A stretch of DNA of 11,319 nt, from contig DKYZ01000064.1 in NCBI GenBank assembly GCA_002493515.1, positions 1 to 11,319 of the forward strand. Direction: 5' to 3'. The translations under genes and the position numbers were made by a program. The number at the start of each line of letters is the position of its first letter. Position 1 is the first letter of the stretch. A model generated the notes under the pieces. That model was given only the letters and a program-made list of their open reading frames with translations. It ran no database searches and was not told the origin of the DNA. Source of the DNA: Porphyromonadaceae bacterium UBA7087. GTDB taxonomy: Bacteria; Bacteroidota; Bacteroidia; Bacteroidales; Muribaculaceae. Positions 1 through 6,758 of this stretch are shown here, piece after piece.

Positions 1-1256
1 CATTCATCCACAATCAGCGCGTCTCCCTCCAGCGGGTTCTCCTCATTGCGCTTGTAGCCATCCATCGGGTTATACTCCAGCATACGGTGGATTGTCTTGG
101 CCTCCATGCCGGTGGCCTCGGTCATTCGCTTCGCCGCCCTTCCCGTCGGGGCCGCGAGAAGTATATTCATATGGCGGGCCTTGAAAGCGGCGATAATCCC
201 CTGGGTAGTGGTGGTCTTCCCCGTGCCCGGCCCGCCGGTGAGCACCATCACTTTCGAGGCGAGGGCTTTCTGAATCGCCGCCTGCTGCACCTCGTCATAG
301 ACAATGCCTCCGCGATTTGGATTTGGACCGTATGCGGCTTCCGGCTCTGCGGCGAATCCCGCGTTGACGGAGGATAAGTCTGAGAGCAGCGACTGCAGCC
401 GCTTCGCCGAGCCCTTCTCGGCATGGTAGAAGGGAGGCAGGTAGATCACCTCGCTGTCGGCTATCACGTCCTTGGCCTCAAGCATCGAGGCCAGAGCCTG
501 GCGCACAGGCTCCTCGTCGGCCTCCAGAAGTTTTGTGGCAGCCTCCACCAGCTGTTCCGGCTCCGCATACACGTGCCCCTCCTCGGCAAGCTCATTGAGC
601 GTATAGAGTATTCCGCTGCGGCAGCGCCTCGGGTCGCTCTTCCCGTAGCCCATCCGGAAGGCTATGCCGTCGGCGGTCTTGAATCCGATGCCCCAGATGT
701 CGTCTGCGAGCTGATAGGGATTCTCCTTGACCTTGGCAATGGAGTCTTTCTCGTATTTCCGGTAGATTTTTGCCGCGAAGGCTGTGCTCACGCCGTAGCC
801 CTGGAGAAAGACCATCACCTCCTTGATATCCCTCTGCTTCTCCCAGCTCTCGCGGATCTTCTCCATCCGTTTCCTGCCGAGACGCGGCACTTCCAGAAGG
901 CGCTCTATGTCGTTCTCTATTACGTCGATTGTCTCCAGTCCGAAACGGCTGACAATCGCCTTGGCGTATACAGGGCCGATACCCTTTATCAGTCCGCTGC
1001 CGAGATATTTCTCGATGCCGTAGAGAGTGGCCGGCATTACCTCGGTCCACGACTGCGCGACAAACTGCTGGCCATACCTGGGGTCAACGCGCCAGTCGCC
1101 GTCCACAAGCAGCACGCTCCCTACAGGGACGTCAAGCAGCGAGCCGGTCAGGGTCACAAGATTGTCATATCCCTTGACCTTGACTCTCATCACCGACCAG
1201 CCGTTTTCCTGGTTCTGGTAGGTGATATGCTCCACGACACACCGTAGTTTGATCAT
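1..1256 (-). CDS. recD2: RecD2-like SF1B DNA helicase, C-terminus beyond left edge
   Basis: N-terminal 418 residues of an ATP-dependent 5'-3' DNA helicase of the RecD2 type (RecD-like, acting without RecBC). The reverse strand reads without a stop from ATG 1256 to the window edge. A small beta-rich N-terminal domain (about 1-70) is followed by helix-hairpin-helix segments around GIGPVYA (92-98) and WGIGFKTAD (188-196), which are typical of RecD2 and absent from RecD. Walker A is GGPGTGKT (341-348), motif Ia is APTGRAAKRM, and the Walker B motif LIVDE (414-418) sits exactly at the edge. The remaining helicase motifs and the 2B/SH3 region lie outside, since the family is usually about 700-800 residues. 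It is probably monocistronic at its 5' end, with its own promoter at 1280-1311. The family is linked to DNA repair and replication-fork maintenance; nothing ties it to the neighbours. The helicase call is secure; the RecD2 subtype rests on the HhH region. Confidence 0.93.
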   Translation of the reverse strand, partial: MIKLRCVVEHITYQNQENGWSVMRVKVKGYDNLVTLTGSLLDVPVGSVLLVDGDWRVDPRYGQQFVAQSWTEVMPATLYGIEKYLGSGLIKGIGPVYAKAIVSRFGLETIDVIENDIERLLEVPRLGRKRMEKIRESWEKQRDIKEVMVFLQGYGVSTAFAAKIYRKYEKDSIAKVKENPYQLADDIWGIGFKTADGIAFRMGYGKSDPRRCRSGILYTLNELAEEGHVYAEPEQLVEAATKLLEADEEPVRQALASMLEAKDVIADSEVIYLPPFYHAEKGSAKRLQSLLSDLSSVNAGFAAEPEAAYGPNPNRGGIVYDEVQQAAIQKALASKVMVLTGGPGTGKTTTTQGIIAAFKARHMNILLAAPTGRAAKRMTEATGMEAKTIHRMLEYNPMDGYKRNEENPLEGDALIVDE

Positions 1257-1279
1257 CCTTTTTCTCTCGCTTTAGTCTG

Positions 1280-1311
1280 CAAAATTAGCAATAACCGCCC
1301 AAACAAGCAAA
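1280..1311 (-). promoter_or_regulatory. Bacteroidota-type promoter of the RecD2-like gene
   Basis: On the minus strand a -33 element TTTG (1311-1308) is followed, after 20 bases, by TAATTTTG (1287-1280), a full match to the Bacteroidota -7 consensus TAnnTTTG. The start codon ATG at 1256 lies about 24 bases further on, leaving a short leader. Spacing and both boxes fit the sigma-ABfr type promoter. This is a sequence match only. Confidence 0.65.
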
Positions 1312-1374
1312 CGAATCTCCAACCATCCGCAGCCCCAGGGCGCATATTGATTTCCGGATATGGAAAATTTGTGT

Positions 1375-1382
1375 TAACTTTG
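1375..1382 (+). promoter_or_regulatory. Putative -7 element of the AAA/PD-(D/E)XK gene
   Basis: TAACTTTG matches the Bacteroidota -7 consensus TAnnTTTG. The nearest TTG for a -33 box (1347-1349) is 25 bases upstream, longer than usual, so the -33 half is weak. Transcription starting a few bases downstream of 1382 would exclude a TTG start at 1385. It would leave the ATG codons at 1403 and 1409 as the realistic translation starts. Confidence 0.5.
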
Positions 1383-1408
1383 CGTTGGAACATAAAACTG
1401 GAATGATT

Positions 1409-2968
1409 ATGGAGAAGCAGATATACCCTGTGAGCACGGCAAGTTTCGAGACAATACGGACAAGGGGGTTCGTCTATGTCGACAAGACGGAATATGTATA
1501 CCGTCTTGCAAGCGAGGGTGTCTTCTATTTTCTCGGGCGCCCGCGCCGTTTCGGCAAGAGTCTGCTCCTCTCCACAATCGAGGCATATTTCCAGGGACGC
1601 CGTGAACTTTTCGGCGGCCTCGCCATCGACAGACTCCAGCCAGGGGAATGGGAACAGTATCCCGTGCTCCACCTGAATCTCAGCGGTAAGGCATACACCG
1701 ACAATGAAAGTCTGCTCAGCCATCTCGACATGTACCTTTCAAAATGGGAATCAGACTACGGAATAGAAAAGAACCGGGATGCAGCCGATGAGCGCTTTAC
1801 AGGGATAATCGAAAGGCTTTCAAAAGAATCCGGCCGCAAGGTTGTGATTCTTATTGACGAGTATGACGGCCCGCTGTCGTCGGCAATCGACCGTCCGGAG
1901 CTTTTCGGGCTTTACCGCGAGCAGCTCCACGGCTTTTATTCCGTACTCAAGGCGATGGAAGACCACATTCAGTTCTGTATGCTGACGGGGGTGACGAAAT
2001 TCGGAAAGGTGTCGGTGTTCAGCGGACTGAACAATCTGAAGGATATCTCTTTCAGCAACCAGTATGCGGGAATATGCGGCATAACGGAGGCGGAGCTCCA
2101 CGGTTGTCTCCTGCCCGGCGTGGAGAGGCTCGCCGAGGAGGAGGGATGCGACACCGGAGAGGCGTTCCGTCGGCTCAAGTTCCATTACGACGGCTACCAC
2201 TTCTCCCGCTCGCTGCTCGACATATACAATCCCTACAGCGTGCTGAATGCGCTGTATGACTCTGAAATCAGGTCATACTGGTGTTCATCGGGGCTCCCTA
2301 CCCTGCTCTCGAAGATGATCCGTAAGAAAGACTACGACATGGAGAGGCTGGCGGGAACCATTGTCTCCGAGGGGAGGCTTGACAGCCTGTCGGTATACGA
2401 CACCGACGCGGCATCCCTGTTCTTCCAGACCGGCTATCTCACGCTTAAGTCCTACGACCGCGAGTCGAAATCATATGTCCTTGGCTACCCCAACCGTGAG
2501 GTGGAGCGCGGCATACTCGATAACATCCTGAGTCTGTACGTCCCGGACAGCGGCGACGCCTCTTCCAACACGGGCCTCATGCGCGATGCCCTCCGCAAAG
2601 GAGACCCCGGCAGGTTCGTCGAGCTGCTGAAGGCATATCTGTCAGGCATTCCGTCCAGGCTGCGCACTCATGTAGGGCATTATGAGAACTATTACCACAC
2701 CGTGTTTTACTGCATACTGTCGCTGATCGGTCTCGACATCGACGTGGAATACAACACGTCGGAGGGATTCATTGACGCGGTGGTAAGGACACCTGCCTAC
2801 ATCTACATTATCGAGCTGAAGGTAAACGGCACGGCGGAAGACGCCATGCGGCAGATTGAGCGAAAGCACTATGCCGCCCCATTCGCCACCGACAGCCGAC
2901 GCCTGTTCCGTATGGGACTCGGTTTCTCGAAAGCCACCGGAACTGTCAGCAGCTGTCTGATCGAATGA
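1409..2968 (+). CDS. AAA-ATPase-like / PD-(D/E)XK nuclease-like protein
   Basis: 519-residue member of the family that joins an N-terminal AAA-ATPase-like domain (Pfam AAA-ATPase_like) to a C-terminal PD-(D/E)XK nuclease-like domain. The N-terminus has the family signature FxxIRxxGxxYVDKT (13-27). The P-loop-like motif is GRPRRFGKS (43-51), and Walker B-like LIDEYD is at 148-153. The C-terminus carries GFID with D456 and IELK with E469 and K471, the D...ExK arrangement of PD-(D/E)XK enzymes, followed by QIxxKxYA. The start is ATG 1409 (or ATG 1403). The frame extends to TTG 1385, but that lies at the putative promoter, and the family usually starts a few residues before the YPV-like motif. 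The family occurs in many copies in Bacteroidales genomes. Its function is unproven, with mobile-element or phage-defence roles suspected. The gene stands alone, divergent from the helicase and convergent with operon B. Confidence 0.9.
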   Translation: MEKQIYPVSTASFETIRTRGFVYVDKTEYVYRLASEGVFYFLGRPRRFGKSLLLSTIEAYFQGRRELFGGLAIDRLQPGEWEQYPVLHLNLSGKAYTDNESLLSHLDMYLSKWESDYGIEKNRDAADERFTGIIERLSKESGRKVVILIDEYDGPLSSAIDRPELFGLYREQLHGFYSVLKAMEDHIQFCMLTGVTKFGKVSVFSGLNNLKDISFSNQYAGICGITEAELHGCLLPGVERLAEEEGCDTGEAFRRLKFHYDGYHFSRSLLDIYNPYSVLNALYDSEIRSYWCSSGLPTLLSKMIRKKDYDMERLAGTIVSEGRLDSLSVYDTDAASLFFQTGYLTLKSYDRESKSYVLGYPNREVERGILDNILSLYVPDSGDASSNTGLMRDALRKGDPGRFVELLKAYLSGIPSRLRTHVGHYENYYHTVFYCILSLIGLDIDVEYNTSEGFIDAVVRTPAYIYIIELKVNGTAEDAMRQIERKHYAAPFATDSRRLFRMGLGFSKATGTVSSCLIE

Positions 2969-2973
2969 TCGAT

Positions 2974-3354
2974 TTAGAGTTCTGCCCAGCCGGTGTGGAG
3001 GATGCCGGGAGTGAAGCGTGAATGGATTCTCACTGACTCATGCTCAGCCTTGATTCCCGGCTGTTCCTCCCTGACACTCTCCACATGGTCGCGCGCGTCA
3101 TCCCAGTTCTCGAACACCTTCGTGGCCCTGTACTTCGCCATATCTCCGGAGGTTTCCATCTCCGTCACGACATTCACGGTAGAAAACCCGCAGTCCACCT
3201 CCGCCGGAGTCACCACAATCCTGTGGTCGATGCCTGACGCCTTACAGAACTTCTCATAGCTGCGCACACTTGTCATCGACTTGAATGCATACACCGCGTT
3301 ATACTCCTCACTGTTGCCGACCCTCACCAGGTCTGTAGCTATATATATTTCCAT
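2974..3354 (-). CDS. Hypothetical 126-residue protein, last gene of operon B
   Basis: I do not recognise a family. The 126-residue protein is acidic and soluble, with no signal peptide or membrane segment. Alternating beta-like stretches (EIYIATDLVRV, RIVVTPAEV, VNVVTEME) and one helix around FENWDDARDHVESVREE suggest a small alpha/beta fold. The start ATG 3354 is preceded by AAGGAG with about 7 bases spacing, one of the few good Shine-Dalgarno sites here. It lies 13 bases after the stop of the zinc-ribbon gene, so co-transcription with the two upstream genes is likely. Its TAA stop is five bases from the end of the convergent nuclease-like gene. That it is real rests on its place in the operon, the good ribosome site and even coding composition. 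Confidence 0.75.
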   Translation of the reverse strand: MEIYIATDLVRVGNSEEYNAVYAFKSMTSVRSYEKFCKASGIDHRIVVTPAEVDCGFSTVNVVTEMETSGDMAKYRATKVFENWDDARDHVESVREEQPGIKAEHESVRIHSRFTPGILHTGWAEL

Positions 3355-3367
3355 TTTACTCTCCTTT

Positions 3368-3901
3368 TTAAAAATATTTCTTATGTAGTTTCTCCAGAAG
3401 CTCGTCGGTCAGCTTTATACCGCAGCCCTCCCCTATTACGGCATCGCAGTCGCAATACGGACATACCGCCGTCGACCCGCCGTCGGCCCAATCATCCACC
3501 TCCTCCGGCTTGAAGAAGGTGTCGCAGCAGATACAGTAGCAGAATTTCGACTGCTCCAGCTCCTCGCGGTTGTCCATGGTGTGCATATGGGCATCGCGCA
3601 ACTCGTCGTCCTTCTTCTCCAGCCTCCCGTCAATGGTCATCGCATACCCTTTGGGTATGTGACGGTCCGCACGCAGCGAATACTCCCTGCCGTAATATAG
3701 AAAAGTGGCTGTCTCCACATCGCCGTCCATGACGACTACCGCCGGAATCTCGTCATTGTTCTCCTTGGCGTTCAACCTGAAGTGCATTGCCTCCCCGCAA
3801 CGCTCCACAAGATTGAAAAAGAAATGTTTACGACCCGCGCCGCCATCCTTACCGTCAAGATCGAAGGTATATGTGCGTGTATATTGGAATTTAGTTTTCA
3901 T
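3368..3901 (-). CDS. Hypothetical 177-residue protein with C-terminal zinc ribbon
   Basis: Two-part soluble protein. Residues 1-100 form a beta-rich region of unknown family with aromatic strands (FQYTRTYTFDL, ATFLYYGREYSL). Residues 119-156 form a zinc ribbon with C123-x2-C126 and C147-x2-C150, plus extra cysteines at 121, 125, 152 and 160. The signature with F-x-P-E-E-V-x-D-W followed by G-x-x-TAVCPYC and DAVIG is familiar from small uncharacterised cytoplasmic proteins in many bacteria. The metal-binding call is from cysteine spacing and the role is unknown. The start ATG 3901 lies inside the end of the upstream 531-residue gene: 11 bases (ATGAAAACTAA) are shared in different frames, which points to translational coupling. 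No promoter is seen between the two genes. The ending HKKYF gives a short basic tail. Confidence 0.8.
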   Translation of the reverse strand: MKTKFQYTRTYTFDLDGKDGGAGRKHFFFNLVERCGEAMHFRLNAKENNDEIPAVVVMDGDVETATFLYYGREYSLRADRHIPKGYAMTIDGRLEKKDDELRDAHMHTMDNREELEQSKFCYCICCDTFFKPEEVDDWADGGSTAVCPYCDCDAVIGEGCGIKLTDELLEKLHKKYF

Positions 3902-5486
3902 ATGATTTCATCAGTTTGTCGATTTCCTTTGCCAGATTCCCGATACCGGCGTCCGTGTCAAGCCCCGTCACCGGAGGATAAGCCGCGCAACCGAAGCGCT
4001 CAAGATGTTCCTGGGGAAGATGCGAGTCAGCCTCGTCAGGGGTGAACCATCCAGCCGACAGTTTCTCTCCGCGCCTGATATTGTAACGCGCCCCCATCTC
4101 GCGGGCCATGGCGATCTCGTCGCTGTCGAGACGGTAGCTGAAAAACGATCCGGAGCGCTCTCCACGCTTATGCGTCTGCTCCTTATCCTCCCCCAGCATC
4201 CTCTTCATCCATTCCCAGGCCGCCCAGTCGGGATTGACGTAGATCCGATGGCTTCCCTGAATCCTGGCGGCGAGCAGACAGCCGGTCTCGAGTGTCACTA
4301 TCAGGCCATGACGGTGTCTCTTGCAGACCCTCTCAAGCCCCCGTCGGGAAGCCTCCAGGGTATTTCCGGCGCAGAAGACAGTCACGCGGTAGCCCCTGTC
4401 AATCAAACGATTTCTCAGCTCTAGCACCGCCGGATTGTCGTGGGGAGTGAAATAGTCGGGCACAATCATTATCCTGCAATTGCCATTGTCCAGCTTCTCC
4501 GCCTCATCACGCGCCGCTGCCACGGCGTCGCGCAAGGCGGCTATGTCATCATAATCTCTGAAATTTTCAACAGGAATCGTATAGTCAATTTCATTTAGCT
4601 TGACCCGCACACCGCTATGGCCATTTGCCATCGGCACACCCTGGGTCAGCCCCATGGCCGTGGAGTCTCCGATCCTCACCGGCTCGGCGAATGTGCATAT
4701 ACAATTCCATTTCCTCATCCATGCGATATCCTTGATTATCCGGTCGATCTCAAGGAGCGGGATATCCATTTTCCCGGCGGCAAAACTACATATCAGTTGG
4801 GCCAGCCTGTCAGTGTTGCCATCCAGAGCGGAGTCGATCATCCACAGGCGCGGATAACGGTCAGACAGCTCATGGGCTTTGGATTCCCTCTCATCAGAGG
4901 AGAATACCACATACCTTTCCGGCTGACGGCAACGCCCCGTCCCGACAGTACCGAAGCTGTAGGCTGTCTCGATGGCTTCCCGTGTCACGAAATTCTCGGA
5001 ATTATATTCCCAGGCCGCCTTGCGTCCGGCATAATATTGCTTCTTCCAGGGCCACTCCTTGTCATATTCGGGATCCACCATCAGCACTTTTGTCTTGCTG
5101 ATTCCGTCGGCAAGCATCGCCGACCGTCCGAAAACCACTATGGCATGCGGTGCGCCCGTCGCCACGTCGGATTCTCGGCTCACATGGATGGTAAGTGTTC
5201 TACCGTTGCCGAGGTCGCGCCGTATGATGCGTGGCAACACGTTGTGAGCCGAGGCTTCATGTGAAGCCAGCGATTCGAGCTTCCTTGCCGCCATTTCGAT
5301 CACGTCGGCCTCTCTCAGTTCCTCGTCGGGATGCTCGTCAATCACCATTTTCCGTAAGTCCGTCACGATAGCCTTTGCCTCGCCACGAGTCTCGATGGCC
5401 TCCCTGAGGGCCGTCATATTCCCGTTGTCAGCACTTGTGCCGAAATCGGGAACAAGCAGTATTCTAAGTTTTTCTGGAATTATCAT
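3891..5486 (-). CDS. Duplicated, degenerate alpha/beta-hydrolase-like protein
   Basis: 531-residue soluble protein, first gene of operon B. It appears to contain two related halves. RILLVPDFGT (8-17) matches RIMIVPDYFT (338-347). Around 114-141 (HAIVVFGRSAML followed by KVLMVDPEY) matches 393-421 (HGLIVTLETGCLL followed by RIYVNPDW), and both then have a W-rich stretch. This looks like the strand, nucleophile elbow and following strand of YqiA-like alpha/beta hydrolases. In half 1 the elbow would be G120-R-S122-A-M; in half 2 a threonine (T401) sits where serine is expected, so catalysis is doubtful. A separate domain lies between (about 240-330). The start ATG 5486 is preferred; the frame extends to TTG 5534, but that would run into the terminator stem. 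The stop overlaps the next gene by 11 bases. The hydrolase-like fold is an inference from weak patterns; that the gene is real is secure. Confidence 0.7.
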   Translation of the reverse strand: MIIPEKLRILLVPDFGTSADNGNMTALREAIETRGEAKAIVTDLRKMVIDEHPDEELREADVIEMAARKLESLASHEASAHNVLPRIIRRDLGNGRTLTIHVSRESDVATGAPHAIVVFGRSAMLADGISKTKVLMVDPEYDKEWPWKKQYYAGRKAAWEYNSENFVTREAIETAYSFGTVGTGRCRQPERYVVFSSDERESKAHELSDRYPRLWMIDSALDGNTDRLAQLICSFAAGKMDIPLLEIDRIIKDIAWMRKWNCICTFAEPVRIGDSTAMGLTQGVPMANGHSGVRVKLNEIDYTIPVENFRDYDDIAALRDAVAAARDEAEKLDNGNCRIMIVPDYFTPHDNPAVLELRNRLIDRGYRVTVFCAGNTLEASRRGLERVCKRHRHGLIVTLETGCLLAARIQGSHRIYVNPDWAAWEWMKRMLGEDKEQTHKRGERSGSFFSYRLDSDEIAMAREMGARYNIRRGEKLSAGWFTPDEADSHLPQEHLERFGCAAYPPVTGLDTDAGIGNLAKEIDKLMKSYEN

Positions 5487-5510
5487 GCCTTCAATATAGG
5501 AATACGCTCT

Positions 5511-5557
5511 CAAAAATTCAAAAGCTCCCGACAATTTTCAACAAAAACTGTCGGGAG
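5511..5557 (-). terminator. Intrinsic terminator of operon A
   Basis: On the minus strand a perfect 9-bp stem CTCCCGACA / TGTCGGGAG (arms 5557-5549 and 5533-5525, 15-base loop) is followed by CTTTTGAATTTTTG, a T-rich tail. It begins 25 bases after the stop codon at 5583, just where operon A ends, and before the start of operon B at 5486. Read on the plus strand the same stem is followed by GTCTTATCTC, a poorer tail, so its main job is on the minus strand. It makes operons A and B separate transcription units unless read-through occurs. Confidence 0.85.
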
Positions 5558-5582
5558 GTCTTATCTCATGACATCTTCCTTG

Positions 5583-6701
5583 TCAGAACTGCACACCGAA
5601 GGCCTGGAGGGTGTCGAACACCTGTCCCTCGGGCAACCCGTCGACCACAATCACGGGATTGCCGTCGGCGTCGAAATCCTTCGAGATCGCGCCGCCAAGC
5701 GACGACAGCTGTCCGGCGAGCTCGTTGAAACTGCCTCCGAACCCATGCTCACGCAGCCAGGCGGTATTGAGCGGCACTGTCTTCACGGTCTCACGCATTG
5801 TCTGTATCTCCGTCACACGTGTCGCGTAATCGAGGCTCTGGGTCTGGTTGGCGTCCACACGCTCCTGCGAATGGAGCGCATCCTCGCGGTATCGCTGGTT
5901 GTCGCGCTCCAGGTCGGCCACGCGGCGCTCGGCAGCCGAGGCGTTCGACGCGGCCTGCGAGGCGGCGATATTCGCGCTCGTGTCCATGCTGTGGCGCGCA
6001 AGGTCCATCGCCTGCTGCTGGCTCATCTGCTGCATCTGCATCATCTGCGCCATCATCTCCTTCATGTCGTTGCGGTTCTGCTCATGCATCGAGTCGGCGC
6101 GCCCCATCATCTGCTCATGCATCTGGCGCGTCATCTCGGCCTCCCGGCGTGCAAGCTCGGCCTCCTTTGCCGATGAGGATTTCTCCCTCAGCGCGTCCAT
6201 GAAACCCGACTGTGCTGCCGCATCGAGATGCCGCAGCTGTTCCGCCGCGATCTGCTCCGCCGACATCGTGCTCTTGATGTTGAGCTTGTCGGTCTCGGCG
6301 TCAAGCTCATCCTTGCGGGTCGCGCGCTTTGCCTCCATCATGGCCTTCATGTTCTCCATGGCGATGCTCCCCTTCAGGCGCAGCTCCTCCTGCTGCTGGC
6401 GGCACATCTCCATGTCGCGGGCATGCTGGCGGTCGGCCGCTGCCTGCTCCACGTCGCTCAGCCGCGCCGTGCGTTCCACATCCTTGTCCATCCGGCGGTC
6501 GTCAAGGTCGAAATCAAACTGCGCCTTGCGCGACTCCATGTCGAAGTCATGCTCAGCTCGCCGGCGGTCCATGTCGAGGTCATGCTCATCGCGCCGTTTA
6601 CCCATGTCGAAGTCGAAATTCTCCTGACGCGAACGGATATCGAAGTCGAGGTCTGCGTCTGCGCGTAGACTCTCGCGCTTGCGCTCCATCTCCTCGCGCA
6701 T
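5583..6701 (-). CDS. C-terminal coiled-coil part of the SPFH protein, after in-frame TAG
   Basis: 372 residues if translated from ATG 6701. The same frame runs upstream 18 more codons to the TAG at 6756-6758 and then directly into the SPFH gene, so this is most likely the C-terminal part of one 961-residue protein. Features in order: charged coiled coil; five 11-residue repeats of the type DFDMxxRRxEH (19-73); long Glu/Arg/Ala/Gln helix; a Met-rich stretch (190-239, 14 Met in 50 residues); more coiled coil to about 305; then a small globular end with VIVVDGLPEG (350-359). No signal peptide or membrane segment. A separate start is possible, because AGGAG lies 6 bases before ATG 6701, but that purine run also encodes Glu/Arg of the coil. 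If neither re-initiation nor read-through happens, this part is a pseudogene fragment. The gene ends with TGA just before the operon terminator. Confidence 0.7.
   Translation of the reverse strand: MREEMERKRESLRADADLDFDIRSRQENFDFDMGKRRDEHDLDMDRRRAEHDFDMESRKAQFDFDLDDRRMDKDVERTARLSDVEQAAADRQHARDMEMCRQQQEELRLKGSIAMENMKAMMEAKRATRKDELDAETDKLNIKSTMSAEQIAAEQLRHLDAAAQSGFMDALREKSSSAKEAELARREAEMTRQMHEQMMGRADSMHEQNRNDMKEMMAQMMQMQQMSQQQAMDLARHSMDTSANIAASQAASNASAAERRVADLERDNQRYREDALHSQERVDANQTQSLDYATRVTEIQTMRETVKTVPLNTAWLREHGFGGSFNELAGQLSSLGGAISKDFDADGNPVIVVDGLPEGQVFDTLQAFGVQF
6483..6647 (-). repeat. Five tandem 33-bp units encoding 11-residue repeats
   Basis: Five consecutive 11-residue units with consensus D-(F/L)-D-(M/L/I)-x-x-R-(R/K/Q)-x-x-(H/F/K), beginning at residues 19, 30, 41, 52 and 63 counted from Met 6701. 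A weaker sixth (DVERTARLSDV) follows. Each is 33 bases and the period is exact. An 11-residue period is the hendecad pattern of long, slightly right-handed coiled coils. A related unit, DADLETRRKED, occurs just before the in-frame TAG (residues 557-567 of the upstream part). Confidence 0.85.
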
Positions 6702-6755
6702 GAACCTCTCCTCCCAGTCGTCGTGGTCATGCTTCCTGTCAAGCTGATACCTCTC

Positions 6756-6758
6756 CTA
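6756..6758 (-). other. In-frame TAG interrupting the SPFH/coiled-coil frame
   Basis: The reverse strand reads GAC GCA TAC GCC TAG GAG AGG TAT. The frame is open from ATG 8468 down to this TAG (570 residues) and again, without any shift, from GAG 6755 to TGA at 5585-5583 (390 residues). Both sides are charged coiled coil of the same style. TAG is one base from CAG, GAG, AAG, TGG, TTG or TAT. It may be a nonsense mutation, a read-through site, a real gene boundary with re-initiation at ATG 6701, or a sequence error. Confidence 0.9.

Noticed and set aside
423..1247. Plus-strand 274-codon open frame opposite the helicase
   Set aside because: The minus strand encodes clear RecD2 HhH and helicase motifs over the same span; this is a shadow frame.
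2960..2973. Small hairpin ATCGA-ATGA-TCGAT across the convergent gene ends, as a shared terminator
   Set aside because: Only a 5-bp AT-rich stem with no T-run on either strand; too weak to call.
5487..5534. Upstream TTG start (5534) giving a 547-residue version of the operon B hydrolase-like protein
   Set aside because: It would begin inside the terminator stem-loop and use a rare start. ATG 5486 fits the point where the conserved-looking sequence begins.
5848..6627. Plus-strand 259-codon Ser/Arg/Cys-rich open frame
   Set aside because: It is the complement of the repetitive coiled-coil gene. Its low-complexity composition mirrors the repeat and has no independent start or promoter.
6483..6647. 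33-bp periodic repeat considered as a CRISPR array
   Set aside because: Units are contiguous without spacers and encode an exact 11-residue protein repeat in frame.
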